A stretch of 64,000 bases of DNA from Terriglobia bacterium (GTDB lineage Bacteria > Acidobacteriota > Terriglobia > UBA7540), in assembly GCA_030038235.1 (NCBI GenBank), contig JASHPE010000058.1, forward strand, positions 1-64,000, read 5' to 3'. Below are positions 28,570 to 37,239 of the stretch, piece after piece. Each line of letters opens with the position of its first letter. The stretch's first letter is position 1. The notes beneath the pieces were generated by a model. The model had not been told where the DNA came from and did no database searches. It saw nothing but the letters and a program-made list of their open reading frames with translations. Position numbers and translations under genes: made by a program.

Positions 28570-28614
28570 TAACGCAGCATGATGGACGCCATGCTCGGGT
28601 AAGTCTCCATCAGC

Positions 28615-28690
28615 AGTGGCACAGTTACTCTTGACTGTGCACGCGAAGGTCAAGCAACGGGAATGCACAGGCAAGAGTGCCTGTGCCACT
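28615..28690. repeat. Inverted repeat AGTGGCACAG...CTGTGCCACT
   Basis: 10-nt perfect terminal arms with internal GCACAGGCAAGAGTGCCTGTGC palindrome. Confidence 0.75.
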
Positions 28691-28716
28691 CACGGCCGAT
28701 GTACGGGGAGGACACG

Positions 28717-30312
28717 ATGGGCGACGCGTCGCGACAGTCTGGACTTCGGGCACTTTTCTTATCGAGAATTCTCGCGAGCCTGCTGATCGCTCTTCCGGCT
28801 GCGGCAGCCGGGACGGCGTGGGCGCAGTCGAATCCCATGCCGCTGATCAATCAGCCGCTGGTGCCGGATGCCGTCGCGCTGGCTCAGAGTTTCAGGACGC
28901 TCTTCAACTTCGACTCTGCGGACGGTGACCTTCCGTTCGCGGGCCTCATTCAAGCCACCGACGGCAATCTGTGGGGGACGACCGGTTATGGCGGGGCTGA
29001 TAACGGATGTGTTTCTGGTTGTGGCACAATCTTTAAAATCACTACCAATGGCGAGCTAACCACGACGCACAGCTTTGCCGGTTACCCTACGGAGGGCTCC
29101 TCTCCCGCTGCTGCGCTGATCCAAGGGACTGACGGGAACTTCTATGGGACAACCTTCCTCGGAGGCGACGAGTGCGAGGCGGGTGGCGGCTGCGGGACCG
29201 TATTCAGAATGACCCCGAGCGGGACTCTGACAACCCTGTATAGCTTTTGCTCGCATACCAACTGCGTCGATGGTGTATTCCCTGAGGCGGGCCTGATCGA
29301 AGGCAGCAGCGGGAATTTCTATGGAACGACGAACGAGGGCGGGGTGAACGCTGACTGCAATGGCGTCGGCTGTGGAACTGTTTTTAGAATCACGCCTACC
29401 GGAACTCTGACCGTCTTATATAACTTTTGTTCCCAGAGCAATTGCGTCGATGGTTCCCGTCCATGGGCGGGGCTGCTTGAGGCTAGCGACGGCAATTTCT
29501 ACGGAACCGCAGGAGCCGGCGGGGCCAATGGCTATGGCACGGTGTTCAAAATCACCCCGGCGGGCCAACTCACGGTGCTCTACAGCTTTTGCGCCGATGG
29601 CGGCTGCTCGGACGGGGCGGAGCCTGAAGCAGGCCTGATCCAGGCGACGGACGGGAACCTGTACGGCACAACCTATGGTGGTGGTGCTCACCAGGACGGC
29701 ACCGTTTTCAAGATCACCATGCAGGGAGTGCTGACCACTCTCTATAGCTTCTGTACGCAAACAAACTGCTCGGATGGTTACTTCCCGGCCGATGCGTTGG
29801 TTCAGGCAACGGACGGCGAGTTCTACGGGACCACGCCTGGCGCCGGGCTACTCAACCAGGCGAAGGGCACGATTTTTCGGATCACTTCCACAGGATCGTT
29901 TACGACGCTGCACGCCTTCTGCTCCCAAGACGATTGCCAGAACGGCGCTGCTCCCCTGGGAGCGTTGATCCAAGAAACCAACGGCAGACTTTATGGGGTG
30001 GCTTCAGACGGTGGGTTGGGCAGCGAATGTGCAGGTGGGTGTGGCACGATCTTCGGCTTGTCTGTGAACCTTGCGCCATTTATTGAACCGCAGCCTAGCT
30101 TCGGCGTTGTAGGGTCAACCGTAAAGATCCTGGGTAACAGCCTGAAGGGTGCAACTAATGTGACGTTTAACGGCACCCCGGCGACTTTTGGCATAAAGGG
30201 TCCAGCTCTCATCGTTACCACCGTACCCGCAGGCGCCACGACCGGTACGGTCCAGGTAGTCACGCCCGGCGGGACGCTGTCGAGCAACGTGCCGTTCCGC
30301 GTGGTCCAGTAA
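28717..30312 (+). CDS. GloVer-type tandem-repeat secreted protein with C-terminal IPT/TIG-like domain
   Basis: Repeated (A/G)LIQATDGNLYGTTYGGG..GTVFKITx.G.LTTLYSFC units; start chosen at MGDASRQSG. Confidence 0.88.
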   Translation: MGDASRQSGLRALFLSRILASLLIALPAAAAGTAWAQSNPMPLINQPLVPDAVALAQSFRTLFNFDSADGDLPFAGLIQATDGNLWGTTGYGGADNGCVSGCGTIFKITTNGELTTTHSFAGYPTEGSSPAAALIQGTDGNFYGTTFLGGDECEAGGGCGTVFRMTPSGTLTTLYSFCSHTNCVDGVFPEAGLIEGSSGNFYGTTNEGGVNADCNGVGCGTVFRITPTGTLTVLYNFCSQSNCVDGSRPWAGLLEASDGNFYGTAGAGGANGYGTVFKITPAGQLTVLYSFCADGGCSDGAEPEAGLIQATDGNLYGTTYGGGAHQDGTVFKITMQGVLTTLYSFCTQTNCSDGYFPADALVQATDGEFYGTTPGAGLLNQAKGTIFRITSTGSFTTLHAFCSQDDCQNGAAPLGALIQETNGRLYGVASDGGLGSECAGGCGTIFGLSVNLAPFIEPQPSFGVVGSTVKILGNSLKGATNVTFNGTPATFGIKGPALIVTTVPAGATTGTVQVVTPGGTLSSNVPFRVVQ

Positions 30313-30633
30313 CGAAGCTTTTGAGTGCGCCAGTCTTGCTGCCGCTTTAGTGGGGCCAGCTCGCTGGCGGCGGACAGGGCCGGGATCGAGAGAATTGCGC
30401 GAGACGCCGCGAGCAAGCTCGCGGGAAGAAAGCGGCGGCAAGTCTGCCGCACTCAAGAGGCTTGCGCCGTCGGCTGCATGACTTCGCCCACAGCACGGCC
30501 TCCTGCGTCGAACCCTCCGGGTAATGACACCGGAAGTCGGGTGGAGTTCGTTGTGCACGGGCGCCCGACCACAGCCACGACGAGACTCATGTCCTCACAC
30601 GGCTTCAAATGGGCGAATTCCTGCCACAATGAG

Positions 30634-30882
30634 TTAGGGACGGCTGACGGGGTGTTCGATACGATCGATACGATCTTCGAGGCGGCGAATCTCCGAGCGG
30701 ATCCAGTCCTTGAGGTCGTCGAAGCGCTTGTCGATCGAGCTTTTCAAATCGTCAATGCGCTTGTCCATCGCCTCGAACTGCTTTTCCAGCGCGTTGAAGC
30801 GTGCCTGGTTGTAGACGAGCGTGACGGCGATGCCGACCACGATGATCGCACTCTGCGCCAGGAGAAGCTCGTTCGTGCTCAC
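30634..30882 (-). CDS. Small membrane-anchored coiled-coil protein
   Basis: One TM segment then heptad-rich KQFEAMDKRIDDLKSSIDKRFDDLKDWIRSEIRRLEDRIDRIE. Confidence 0.6.
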   Translation of the reverse strand: MSTNELLLAQSAIIVVGIAVTLVYNQARFNALEKQFEAMDKRIDDLKSSIDKRFDDLKDWIRSEIRRLEDRIDRIEHPVSRP

Positions 30883-31047
30883 CGCATGATCGTAGCGTTA
30901 AAAGGACGTCAAGAACAAGCACCACCCCGAGCGAAGCGAAGGTCCCCGTGCTCTTATACGAGCCGGCCCGGCCAATTGGTGGGTGGCTCGGTCGGGAGGC
31001 CGTGCCGTGCCACAACGAGACATTGGTCCCCATGCGGCAATCTCGCG

Positions 31048-31344
31048 CTATCGCCGGCCGGCCTCGCGCCGGAGGGCTTCGCGCAACAGCATTCTGACGT
31101 AGGTCTGGTATGCGATGCCCTTTCGGGCGGCCAGGCCGCGCGCGGTGTCAATGTCCTCGATGGGCAGCCGGATGGTGACGGGGCGCAGTTTAACGCGGGT
31201 CCCAGCCTGCTCAAGGCTCAGCGTCGAACCCTCCCGGATGCGCTGCTCCACCGCTCGTTCCAATTCCCGCCGGTGCCGATCGTGCCATCTCGCGTCGTCG
31301 GCTTCGGAAGCAAACTTCGGAATGATCGGTTTCGTTTTCGCCAT
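31048..31344 (-). CDS. CopG/BrnA-like antitoxin
   Basis: VTIRLPIEDIDTARGLAARKGIAYQTYVRMLLREAL; directly downstream of BrnT-like gene. Confidence 0.75.
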   Translation of the reverse strand: MAKTKPIIPKFASEADDARWHDRHRRELERAVEQRIREGSTLSLEQAGTRVKLRPVTIRLPIEDIDTARGLAARKGIAYQTYVRMLLREALRREAGRR

Positions 31345-31353
31345 CCTCTCACC

Positions 31354-31626
31354 TCAAAGGCTTTTCTGGCTGAACCAGGCTTCACGCAGCTTCCGGCCCG
31401 CACTCCAACCCGTAACCGGGCGGATACACTCACCGCGGTAAGTGAACACCATGAAGAGAACACGTGAAGCCCCGGTCGCACCCAACGCGTACCAACGTTC
31501 TTCGCCGCTTTCGTCGCTGAAGTCAACGAGGATCGGGTCATTGGCCATAGCTTCCTCGAACTCCTGCCGGTTGATCTTGTGACGCGCCAGATGCTGCAGG
31601 TTGGATTCGTCCCATTCAAACTCCAT
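31354..31626 (-). CDS. BrnT family (DUF497) toxin
   Basis: MEFEWDESNLQHLARHKINRQEFEEAMANDPI...RWYALGATGASRVLFMVFTYRGECIRPVTGWSAGRKLREAW. Confidence 0.85.
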   Translation of the reverse strand: MEFEWDESNLQHLARHKINRQEFEEAMANDPILVDFSDESGEERWYALGATGASRVLFMVFTYRGECIRPVTGWSAGRKLREAWFSQKSL

Positions 31627-31686
31627 AGGCGATCCTTTGCTGGAGCCGCTCACTCATTGTACACACAATGTAAAACAGGCGGCAAA

Positions 31687-31786
31687 CGTCCGTGGCGCAG
31701 AGCACCAAGCGTCTCCAGGGTATTGAACCACCCGAGTTCCTGGCTGCGGATCGGCGACTACCGTATCCGCTTCCATCGGCGGCACA
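31687..31786 (+). pseudogene. RelE/ParE-like toxin C-terminal remnant with frameshift
   Basis: One frame STKRLQGIEPPEF, next frame LRIGDYRIRFHRR; together they match the usual RelE/ParE KxLxG...RLRVGDYRxxF ending. Confidence 0.5.
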
Positions 31787-31800
31787 AAGGCAGGTTTGCA

Positions 31801-31890
31801 GGTAGTGACTCAGTCTGACGTATCACGGGCGTCTCGCCCGTGAATGCTCACGGCCAAGATGGCCGTGATACATCAAACTGAGTCACTACC
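31801..31890. repeat. 90-bp Y-shaped palindromic element
   Basis: Outer arms GGTAGTGACTCAGTCTGACGTATCACGG / CCGTGATACATCAAACTGAGTCACTACC (26/28); inner hairpins CACGGGCGTCTCGCCCGTG and CACGGCCAAGATGGCCGTG. Confidence 0.93.
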
Positions 31891-32009
31891 GGTCTGCACA
31901 CCTGCTTGACTTTTGGCTCCGACTGGTACTACCTTCTAAATATCAGCTCAAGAAAGCGACACGAAAGCGACCAAGGCCGCTCGATTGCCGCGCGTTTGAG
32001 GTGCGGGCA

Positions 32010-32690
32010 ATGTCTCTGCGATTCACCTCCGTCACTCCCAGTTCCCTGGCCGCTCGCCGGTCGAATGCCCTTAAATCCACCGGACCGCGCACCCGGCGCG
32101 GCAAGGCTCGCGTCTGCCTGAACGCTCTGAAGCACGGCCGGTATGCCGTCCTCGTGGGGCGCTCGGCGCGGCTTCGGGAGAGGCTCTTCGAAGCCGGCCA
32201 GACCCAGCAAGAAGCCGTTTACGGCGCCGTCCGATCCCGGGTGGTGCAGGCCATTGGCGCCCAGGACCCGGCCTCGCGGCGGAAAATCGACGAGATCACG
32301 CTGCGCGTCTGGTGCCTGACCTTGCGGACGCACCCTGTGGGAACAAAGCTGGAAAGTCCCGCAGATTCAGCAAGTAAGAGACCTCGGGTGTCGACCGAGT
32401 GCAGATTCGCCCCCCGGCGGCACACGATTATCGACCGCTGGACGCGCGCCGCGGTGGTTTTCTGGTGCCAGCGGCGTCGCCGGCTGACGGGTTGGCCCGC
32501 CGGCTACCGTTTGTACGAGGGGGCAGTGCGCTCTCTGTGGTACCGGATCGCCAAACCGGGAGCGTTGGAGCGCTATCGGTACAAACTGCTGGCCAACGGC
32601 GATCCGGACCGGACTCAGGAACCATGGAAGAGTCTCAAAGGCGATGAATGGAGAAAATTGCCGCGGCCAAAGGGCTCGCCGTGGGGATGA
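32010..32690 (+). CDS. Hypothetical protein with RRSNALKSTGPRTxxGKxxxxLNALKHG motif
   Basis: SLAARRSNALKSTGPRTRRGKARVCLNALKHGRYAV near N-terminus. Confidence 0.55.
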   Translation: MSLRFTSVTPSSLAARRSNALKSTGPRTRRGKARVCLNALKHGRYAVLVGRSARLRERLFEAGQTQQEAVYGAVRSRVVQAIGAQDPASRRKIDEITLRVWCLTLRTHPVGTKLESPADSASKRPRVSTECRFAPRRHTIIDRWTRAAVVFWCQRRRRLTGWPAGYRLYEGAVRSLWYRIAKPGALERYRYKLLANGDPDRTQEPWKSLKGDEWRKLPRPKGSPWG

Positions 32691-32869
32691 AACGGTGTAT
32701 GGTGTCTCAGTTTGTGGTGCGGGCGTCTTGCTCTATGCTCCAAGCGTACGCGAGGAAGCGTGCGCCGCGAAGTCAGACAACGACGGCTGGAAACCCGTCG
32801 CGTCTTCCCGTATGCTGTTAAACGTGGCTGTGAACGTGTGTCCCCGGCCCCGGACGATCATCTAACGGT

Positions 32870-33472
32870 ATGAGCGAGACTTCGCCACAGACGGTCGAGC
32901 AGAGTGAATCGACGCTGGTGACGGCCGCCAAGGCGGGCGATTACGACGCCTTCGAGCAGCTCGTCAACCGGTACGAACACAAAATCTACCGCCTGGGCCT
33001 GAACATCACGGGCAACCCCGAGGATGCTGAGGACGTGCTGCAGGAGACGTTCCTGAAGGCGTTCGAGAATCTGCCGAGGTTTCGCGAGGACTCGCGGTTT
33101 TACACCTGGATTGTGCGCATCGGCGTGAATCAGGCGCTGATGAAATTGCGCAAGCGCCGCACGGACAAGTCGGTCTCGCTCGACGATCCGATCGAGGAGA
33201 ACGGCGAGGTTATTCCGCGCGACTTCGCGGACTGGAAGCCGAACCCGGAGCAATTGCTGGGGCGCACCGAAACGCGGGAAATCATGGAAAGGGCGATTCA
33301 GAATCTTCCGGTTTCGTTTCGAACCGTTTTCCAGTTGCGAGATGTGGAGGGCCTCTCCACCGAGGAGACGGCCGAGATGCTGGGTCTCACGATCAGCGCC
33401 GTCAAAGCGCGGCTGTTCCGGGCGCGCCTCCGGCTGCGCGAGGAATTGGCCAAGTTTTTCAAGCGAGGTTAG
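32870..33472 (+). CDS. ECF RNA polymerase sigma factor
   Basis: DYDAFEQLVNRYEHKIYRLGLNITGNPEDAEDVLQETFLKAFENL...LPVSFRTVFQLRDVEGLSTEETAEMLGLTISAVKARLFRARLRLREEL. Confidence 0.95.
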   Translation: MSETSPQTVEQSESTLVTAAKAGDYDAFEQLVNRYEHKIYRLGLNITGNPEDAEDVLQETFLKAFENLPRFREDSRFYTWIVRIGVNQALMKLRKRRTDKSVSLDDPIEENGEVIPRDFADWKPNPEQLLGRTETREIMERAIQNLPVSFRTVFQLRDVEGLSTEETAEMLGLTISAVKARLFRARLRLREELAKFFKRG

Positions 33473-33474
33473 CT

Positions 33475-33714
33475 TTGGACTGTCAGGACGTTTTTCGCCA
33501 GATTTCAGATTACCTGGATGGGGACCTGGACGACGAGTTGAAACGCGCTATTAAGGCGCACGCCTGCGGCTGCCATCACTGCGAAGTGGTGGTCGACACC
33601 ACGCGCAAGACGATCGAGCTCTACTGCGACGGGCGCTTGTTCGCGCTGCCCGTGCCGGTCCGCACGAGATTGCACGCGGTGCTGCAGCGCCGATGCCGCG
33701 ACCGGCTGGCGTGA
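33475..33714 (+). CDS. Putative zinc-finger anti-sigma factor (small)
   Basis: LDCQDVFRQISDYLDGDLDDELKRAIKAHACGCHHCEVVV, HxxxCxxC-type zf-HC2 pattern; follows sigma factor. Confidence 0.75.
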   Translation: MDCQDVFRQISDYLDGDLDDELKRAIKAHACGCHHCEVVVDTTRKTIELYCDGRLFALPVPVRTRLHAVLQRRCRDRLA

Positions 33715-33852
33715 ATCGGTTGCCGGTTGTCAGTCGTCGGTTATCGGTGGCGGCGGAACTGGCGGCAACTCAATCTCGACGCCGGGCCGGCTAGCCGGGA
33801 CTCACCTGATAGCCCACCTGACCGCGCAAAAAGGAAATCCGGTAGAACGAAT

Positions 33853-35034
33853 ATGCGAGAACCAGTGATTCTTTCCGCAGTCCGGACTCCGATCGGGAAG
33901 TTCCAGGGGTCGCTTTCCCCGCTTTCCGCGACCGATCTCGGCGCGATTGTAGTTCGCGAGGCCGTGAAACGTGCCGGTATCGAGCCGATCGCGGTCGACG
34001 AGATCATCATGGGCAACGTGATCTCGGCGGGACTCGGCCAGAATCCCGCCCGCCAGGCGGGACTGAAGGGCGGGCTCGACAATCGCGTGGCTGCCATGAC
34101 GATCAACAAGGTTTGCGGCTCAGGTCTGAAAGCCGTGGGCCTCGCGGCGCAGGGCATCCAGACCGGCGACGTGGATGTGGTCGTCGCAGGTGGCATGGAG
34201 TCGATGACCAACGCGCCCTACCTGCTGCCGCAGTTTCGGCAGGGCTATCGCCTCGGACACGCCAAAGTGCTCGACTCGATGATCCAGGACGGCCTCTGGG
34301 ACCCTTACAACGACTTTCACATGGGCATGACGGCCGAACTGGTGGCCGACAAGTACCAGATCACGCGCCCGCGTCAGGACGCCTACGCCGTTGAGAGCCA
34401 TCGGCGTGCGATGGACGCAATCAAGAGTTGCCGCTTCAGCCAGGAGATTGTCCCGGTGACGATTCCGCAGAAGAAAGGCGAGCCGGCGGTGTTCAAGACC
34501 GACGAGTCGCCGCGTGCGGACACGACGCTCGATGCTCTGGCGAAGCTGAAGCCCGCTTTCAAGCCCGACGGCACCGTGACGGCCGGCAACGCCCCCGGCA
34601 CGAACGACGGCGCCGCCGCCCTGGTGGTGACGTCCGCCGAACGCGCGCGCGAATCCGGGCAGAAACCGCTAGCTAGAGTTGTAGGCCAGGCCGTGAGCGG
34701 CGTCGAGCCGAAATGGGTGATGATGGCGCCGGTCGAGGCGGTGCGGAAACTGCTGGGCAAGGTCGGCTGGAAGCTCCAAGACGTGGACCTCGTCGAGTTG
34801 AACGAGGCCTTTTCCGTGCAGGCTCTGGCCGTGATTCAGGAACTCGGACTCGATCCCGAAAAGACCAATGTGAACGGAGGCGCGGTGGCGCTCGGACATC
34901 CCATCGGAGCGTCGGGCGCCCGCATTCTGGTCACGCTGCTGCACGAAATGGGTCGGCGCCATGCGCAACGCGGCATCGCAGCTCTGTGTTTGGGCGGCGG
35001 AAATGCTGTAGCGCTGGCCGTGGAAAGAGATTGA
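33853..35034 (+). CDS. Acetyl-CoA C-acetyltransferase (thiolase)
   Basis: [68 protein letters not shown]. Confidence 0.95.
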   Translation: MREPVILSAVRTPIGKFQGSLSPLSATDLGAIVVREAVKRAGIEPIAVDEIIMGNVISAGLGQNPARQAGLKGGLDNRVAAMTINKVCGSGLKAVGLAAQGIQTGDVDVVVAGGMESMTNAPYLLPQFRQGYRLGHAKVLDSMIQDGLWDPYNDFHMGMTAELVADKYQITRPRQDAYAVESHRRAMDAIKSCRFSQEIVPVTIPQKKGEPAVFKTDESPRADTTLDALAKLKPAFKPDGTVTAGNAPGTNDGAAALVVTSAERARESGQKPLARVVGQAVSGVEPKWVMMAPVEAVRKLLGKVGWKLQDVDLVELNEAFSVQALAVIQELGLDPEKTNVNGGAVALGHPIGASGARILVTLLHEMGRRHAQRGIAALCLGGGNAVALAVERD

Positions 35035-35094
35035 GTCATTGGGTCTTTGTGCCATTGACTCAATGAATCAATCACCCGATCATCAGATGATCCG

Positions 35095-35970
35095 ATGACT
35101 CAATCACCCAATCTCTCGATCAGTTCGGTTGGGGTCGTGGGCGCCGGCGCGATGGGCCACGGCATCGCTCAAGTCCTGCTTCGCCACGGTTGCAGCGTGG
35201 CGTTAGCCGACGCTTCCGAGACGTTCCTCGCCAAAGGTAAGGAGCGCATCGCGAAAGGTCTGGCGCGCGACGTGGAAAAGTCGCGGCTGATCGCCAAGGA
35301 CCGCGATCAGGCGCTGGCGCGGCTCAGCACCTCGACATCCCTCGAAGCCGTTGCCGCCGCCGACTTCATCATCGAGGCCATCACCGAGAACTTCGACTCC
35401 AAGGCGAATGTCTGGCGTGAGCTCGACGCAAGCGCGCGTCCCGAAGCGATCTTCGCGAGCAACACCTCGTCAATATCGATCACCCGTCTGGCCGCCGTCA
35501 CAAAGCGTCCGCAGCGATTCCTGGGTCTGCACTTCTTCAATCCCGTCCCGGTAATGAAGCTGGTCGAGATCGTCCCGGGTCTCGAGACATCCGCGGAGAC
35601 CTTGGACGCAGCGGAGAAGCTGGCGGTGTCGCTCGACAAGACTCCGGTGCGCGTCAACGACTTTCCCGGGTTTATCTCGAATCGCGTGCTGATGCCGATG
35701 ATCAATGAGGCTGTTTATGCGGTCATGGAGGGAGTGGCCGAACCGCAGGCGCTCGACAGCGTGATGAAACTCGGCATGAACCATCCCATGGGTCCGCTCG
35801 AACTCGCGGACTTCATCGGACTCGACGTTTGCCTGGACATCATGAAAGTGCTCCACGAAGGCTTTCACGATTCCAAATATCGCCCCTGCCCTTTGCTCGA
35901 GAAGATGGTGGCGGCAGGAAGGCTGGGACGCAAAACGGGTCGCGGGTTTTACGACTACGCCATGCAATAG
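35095..35970 (+). CDS. 3-hydroxyacyl-CoA (3-hydroxybutyryl-CoA) dehydrogenase
   Basis: [60 protein letters not shown]; start codon lies in a repeat tract. Confidence 0.94.
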   Translation: MTQSPNLSISSVGVVGAGAMGHGIAQVLLRHGCSVALADASETFLAKGKERIAKGLARDVEKSRLIAKDRDQALARLSTSTSLEAVAAADFIIEAITENFDSKANVWRELDASARPEAIFASNTSSISITRLAAVTKRPQRFLGLHFFNPVPVMKLVEIVPGLETSAETLDAAEKLAVSLDKTPVRVNDFPGFISNRVLMPMINEAVYAVMEGVAEPQALDSVMKLGMNHPMGPLELADFIGLDVCLDIMKVLHEGFHDSKYRPCPLLEKMVAAGRLGRKTGRGFYDYAMQ

Positions 35971-36071
35971 CCTCGCGGCGGTCGGCCTTCCGTGTTTCAG
36001 ACAAGTCCCTTTGATTAGACGGGTGTTGGCGATAAAGGCGTCAAAATCTATCAAGAATCCCTATTGACAAA

Positions 36072-36080
36072 GGGGGGGGG
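36072..36080. repeat. Poly-G tract (9 G) downstream of TTGACA
   Basis: TTGACAAA-G9-AAATCTGCTTATCCT. Confidence 0.85.
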
Positions 36081-36121
36081 AAATCTGCTTATCCTCGTGT
36101 ATCGTAGGCAGGAGGGTGACC

Positions 36122-36394
36122 ATGGCGAGACTTGGGACTGTCCTTTGGTTGGCCTTAGTGGCGGTTTTTGCGGCCGCTCTTGGTGCCAACGCTAACTTCC
36201 CATACGACTGCGTCGGCGGCAATAACAACCTCGGGCAGTACCTCTACGCTTCGTGCCAAGCCGAGGTTTGTGGCCCCGACACGTGCGAGACTGACGAGTG
36301 CGGCGGGACTTGCGGGCCCGGATACCAGCAGTTTTGCGTGAGCCCTAACTATTGTGGCGTCATTCAAGGCTGCTTTAACGACAGCTGTGCTTAA
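36122..36394 (+). CDS. Small secreted cysteine-rich protein (10 Cys)
   Basis: Signal peptide MARLGTVLWLALVAVFAAALGANA; mature part C-x14-C-x4-C-x4-C-x4-C-x3-C-x7-C-x5-C-x5-C-x4-C; SD GGAGG at 36111. Confidence 0.75.
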   Translation: MARLGTVLWLALVAVFAAALGANANFPYDCVGGNNNLGQYLYASCQAEVCGPDTCETDECGGTCGPGYQQFCVSPNYCGVIQGCFNDSCA

Positions 36395-36475
36395 CTGCAA
36401 AGAACGCCAGGGCAGCATCCGCTTCCGACAAACACGACGTGGATACTGCCGGCGCTTTCGAGTCGGAGGTGCTGT

Positions 36476-37216
36476 ATGCAACGAGTGATGCGGCTGATTG
36501 CCCTGACTCTGCTCGTCTTCATCGCGGGGTTCTTTTCTGCCAGGCAAGTGCGGGTGAGGTCGCAGGAGCTGGGCCGGAAACCCTTCACGGCCATGGTAGT
36601 GGAGCGGCAGTATGACGGCAGCGGACGGCAAATTGTTCTCGAGGAAATCGTGAGCGCCGTGCGGAGCGATGGCTCGCAAGTGCGCATGTTTCACCGGCAG
36701 CTACCGGACGGCAGTTGGTTTCAGCCAAAATGGGTTCTGCTGGTCCCGGCGGGGGTCCGCATTTCAGTCGACCCCGCAACTGAGTCCATTGTGACCTATC
36801 ACCTCCCGTCACGTCCGGCAGCTCCGTCTTCGACGTGCGGCGTCAGCCCCGACGCACCACGGTCATCTTGGCTGGGCTATGCGGTCGTCGTCGACGATGT
36901 GCGTGTGAAGCCGCCGGAGATGCTGAGCGACAAGCACTGGCTGGCTCCCAATCTGGGATGTTTTCCGCTGCGAGATGAAATCTCATATGCGCCGGGCCCG
37001 GCAGGTGCAGCAACCAAGATGGTGCGCGAGGCCGTGTTCGTGATACCAGGGGATCCTTCACCTTCGCTCTTTGAGATTCCGGCGTCTTACCGCGAACGGT
37101 CTCCTTCAGAACTCGCGGCTGAGTTTGCGCGCCGGTTTCCGGGGCATCAGGCTTGGCGTAGCGGATCGTCTTCCGTGCTCGATCAAGCCTACCAGTCGTC
37201 CGGCGCGCAACGTTAG
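36476..37216 (+). CDS. Hypothetical membrane-anchored/exported protein
   Basis: N-terminal TM; KPFTAMVVERQYDGSGRQIVLEEIVSAVRSDGSQ...LFEIPASY. Confidence 0.65.
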   Translation: MQRVMRLIALTLLVFIAGFFSARQVRVRSQELGRKPFTAMVVERQYDGSGRQIVLEEIVSAVRSDGSQVRMFHRQLPDGSWFQPKWVLLVPAGVRISVDPATESIVTYHLPSRPAAPSSTCGVSPDAPRSSWLGYAVVVDDVRVKPPEMLSDKHWLAPNLGCFPLRDEISYAPGPAGAATKMVREAVFVIPGDPSPSLFEIPASYRERSPSELAAEFARRFPGHQAWRSGSSSVLDQAYQSSGAQR

Positions 37217-37239
37217 TATGTCCGGGTAGGAATCCCGGT

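Noticed and set aside
30325-31467. 380-aa plus-strand ORF
   Set aside because: Spans intergenic DNA and is antisense to the BrnT/CopG-like genes; composition not protein-like.
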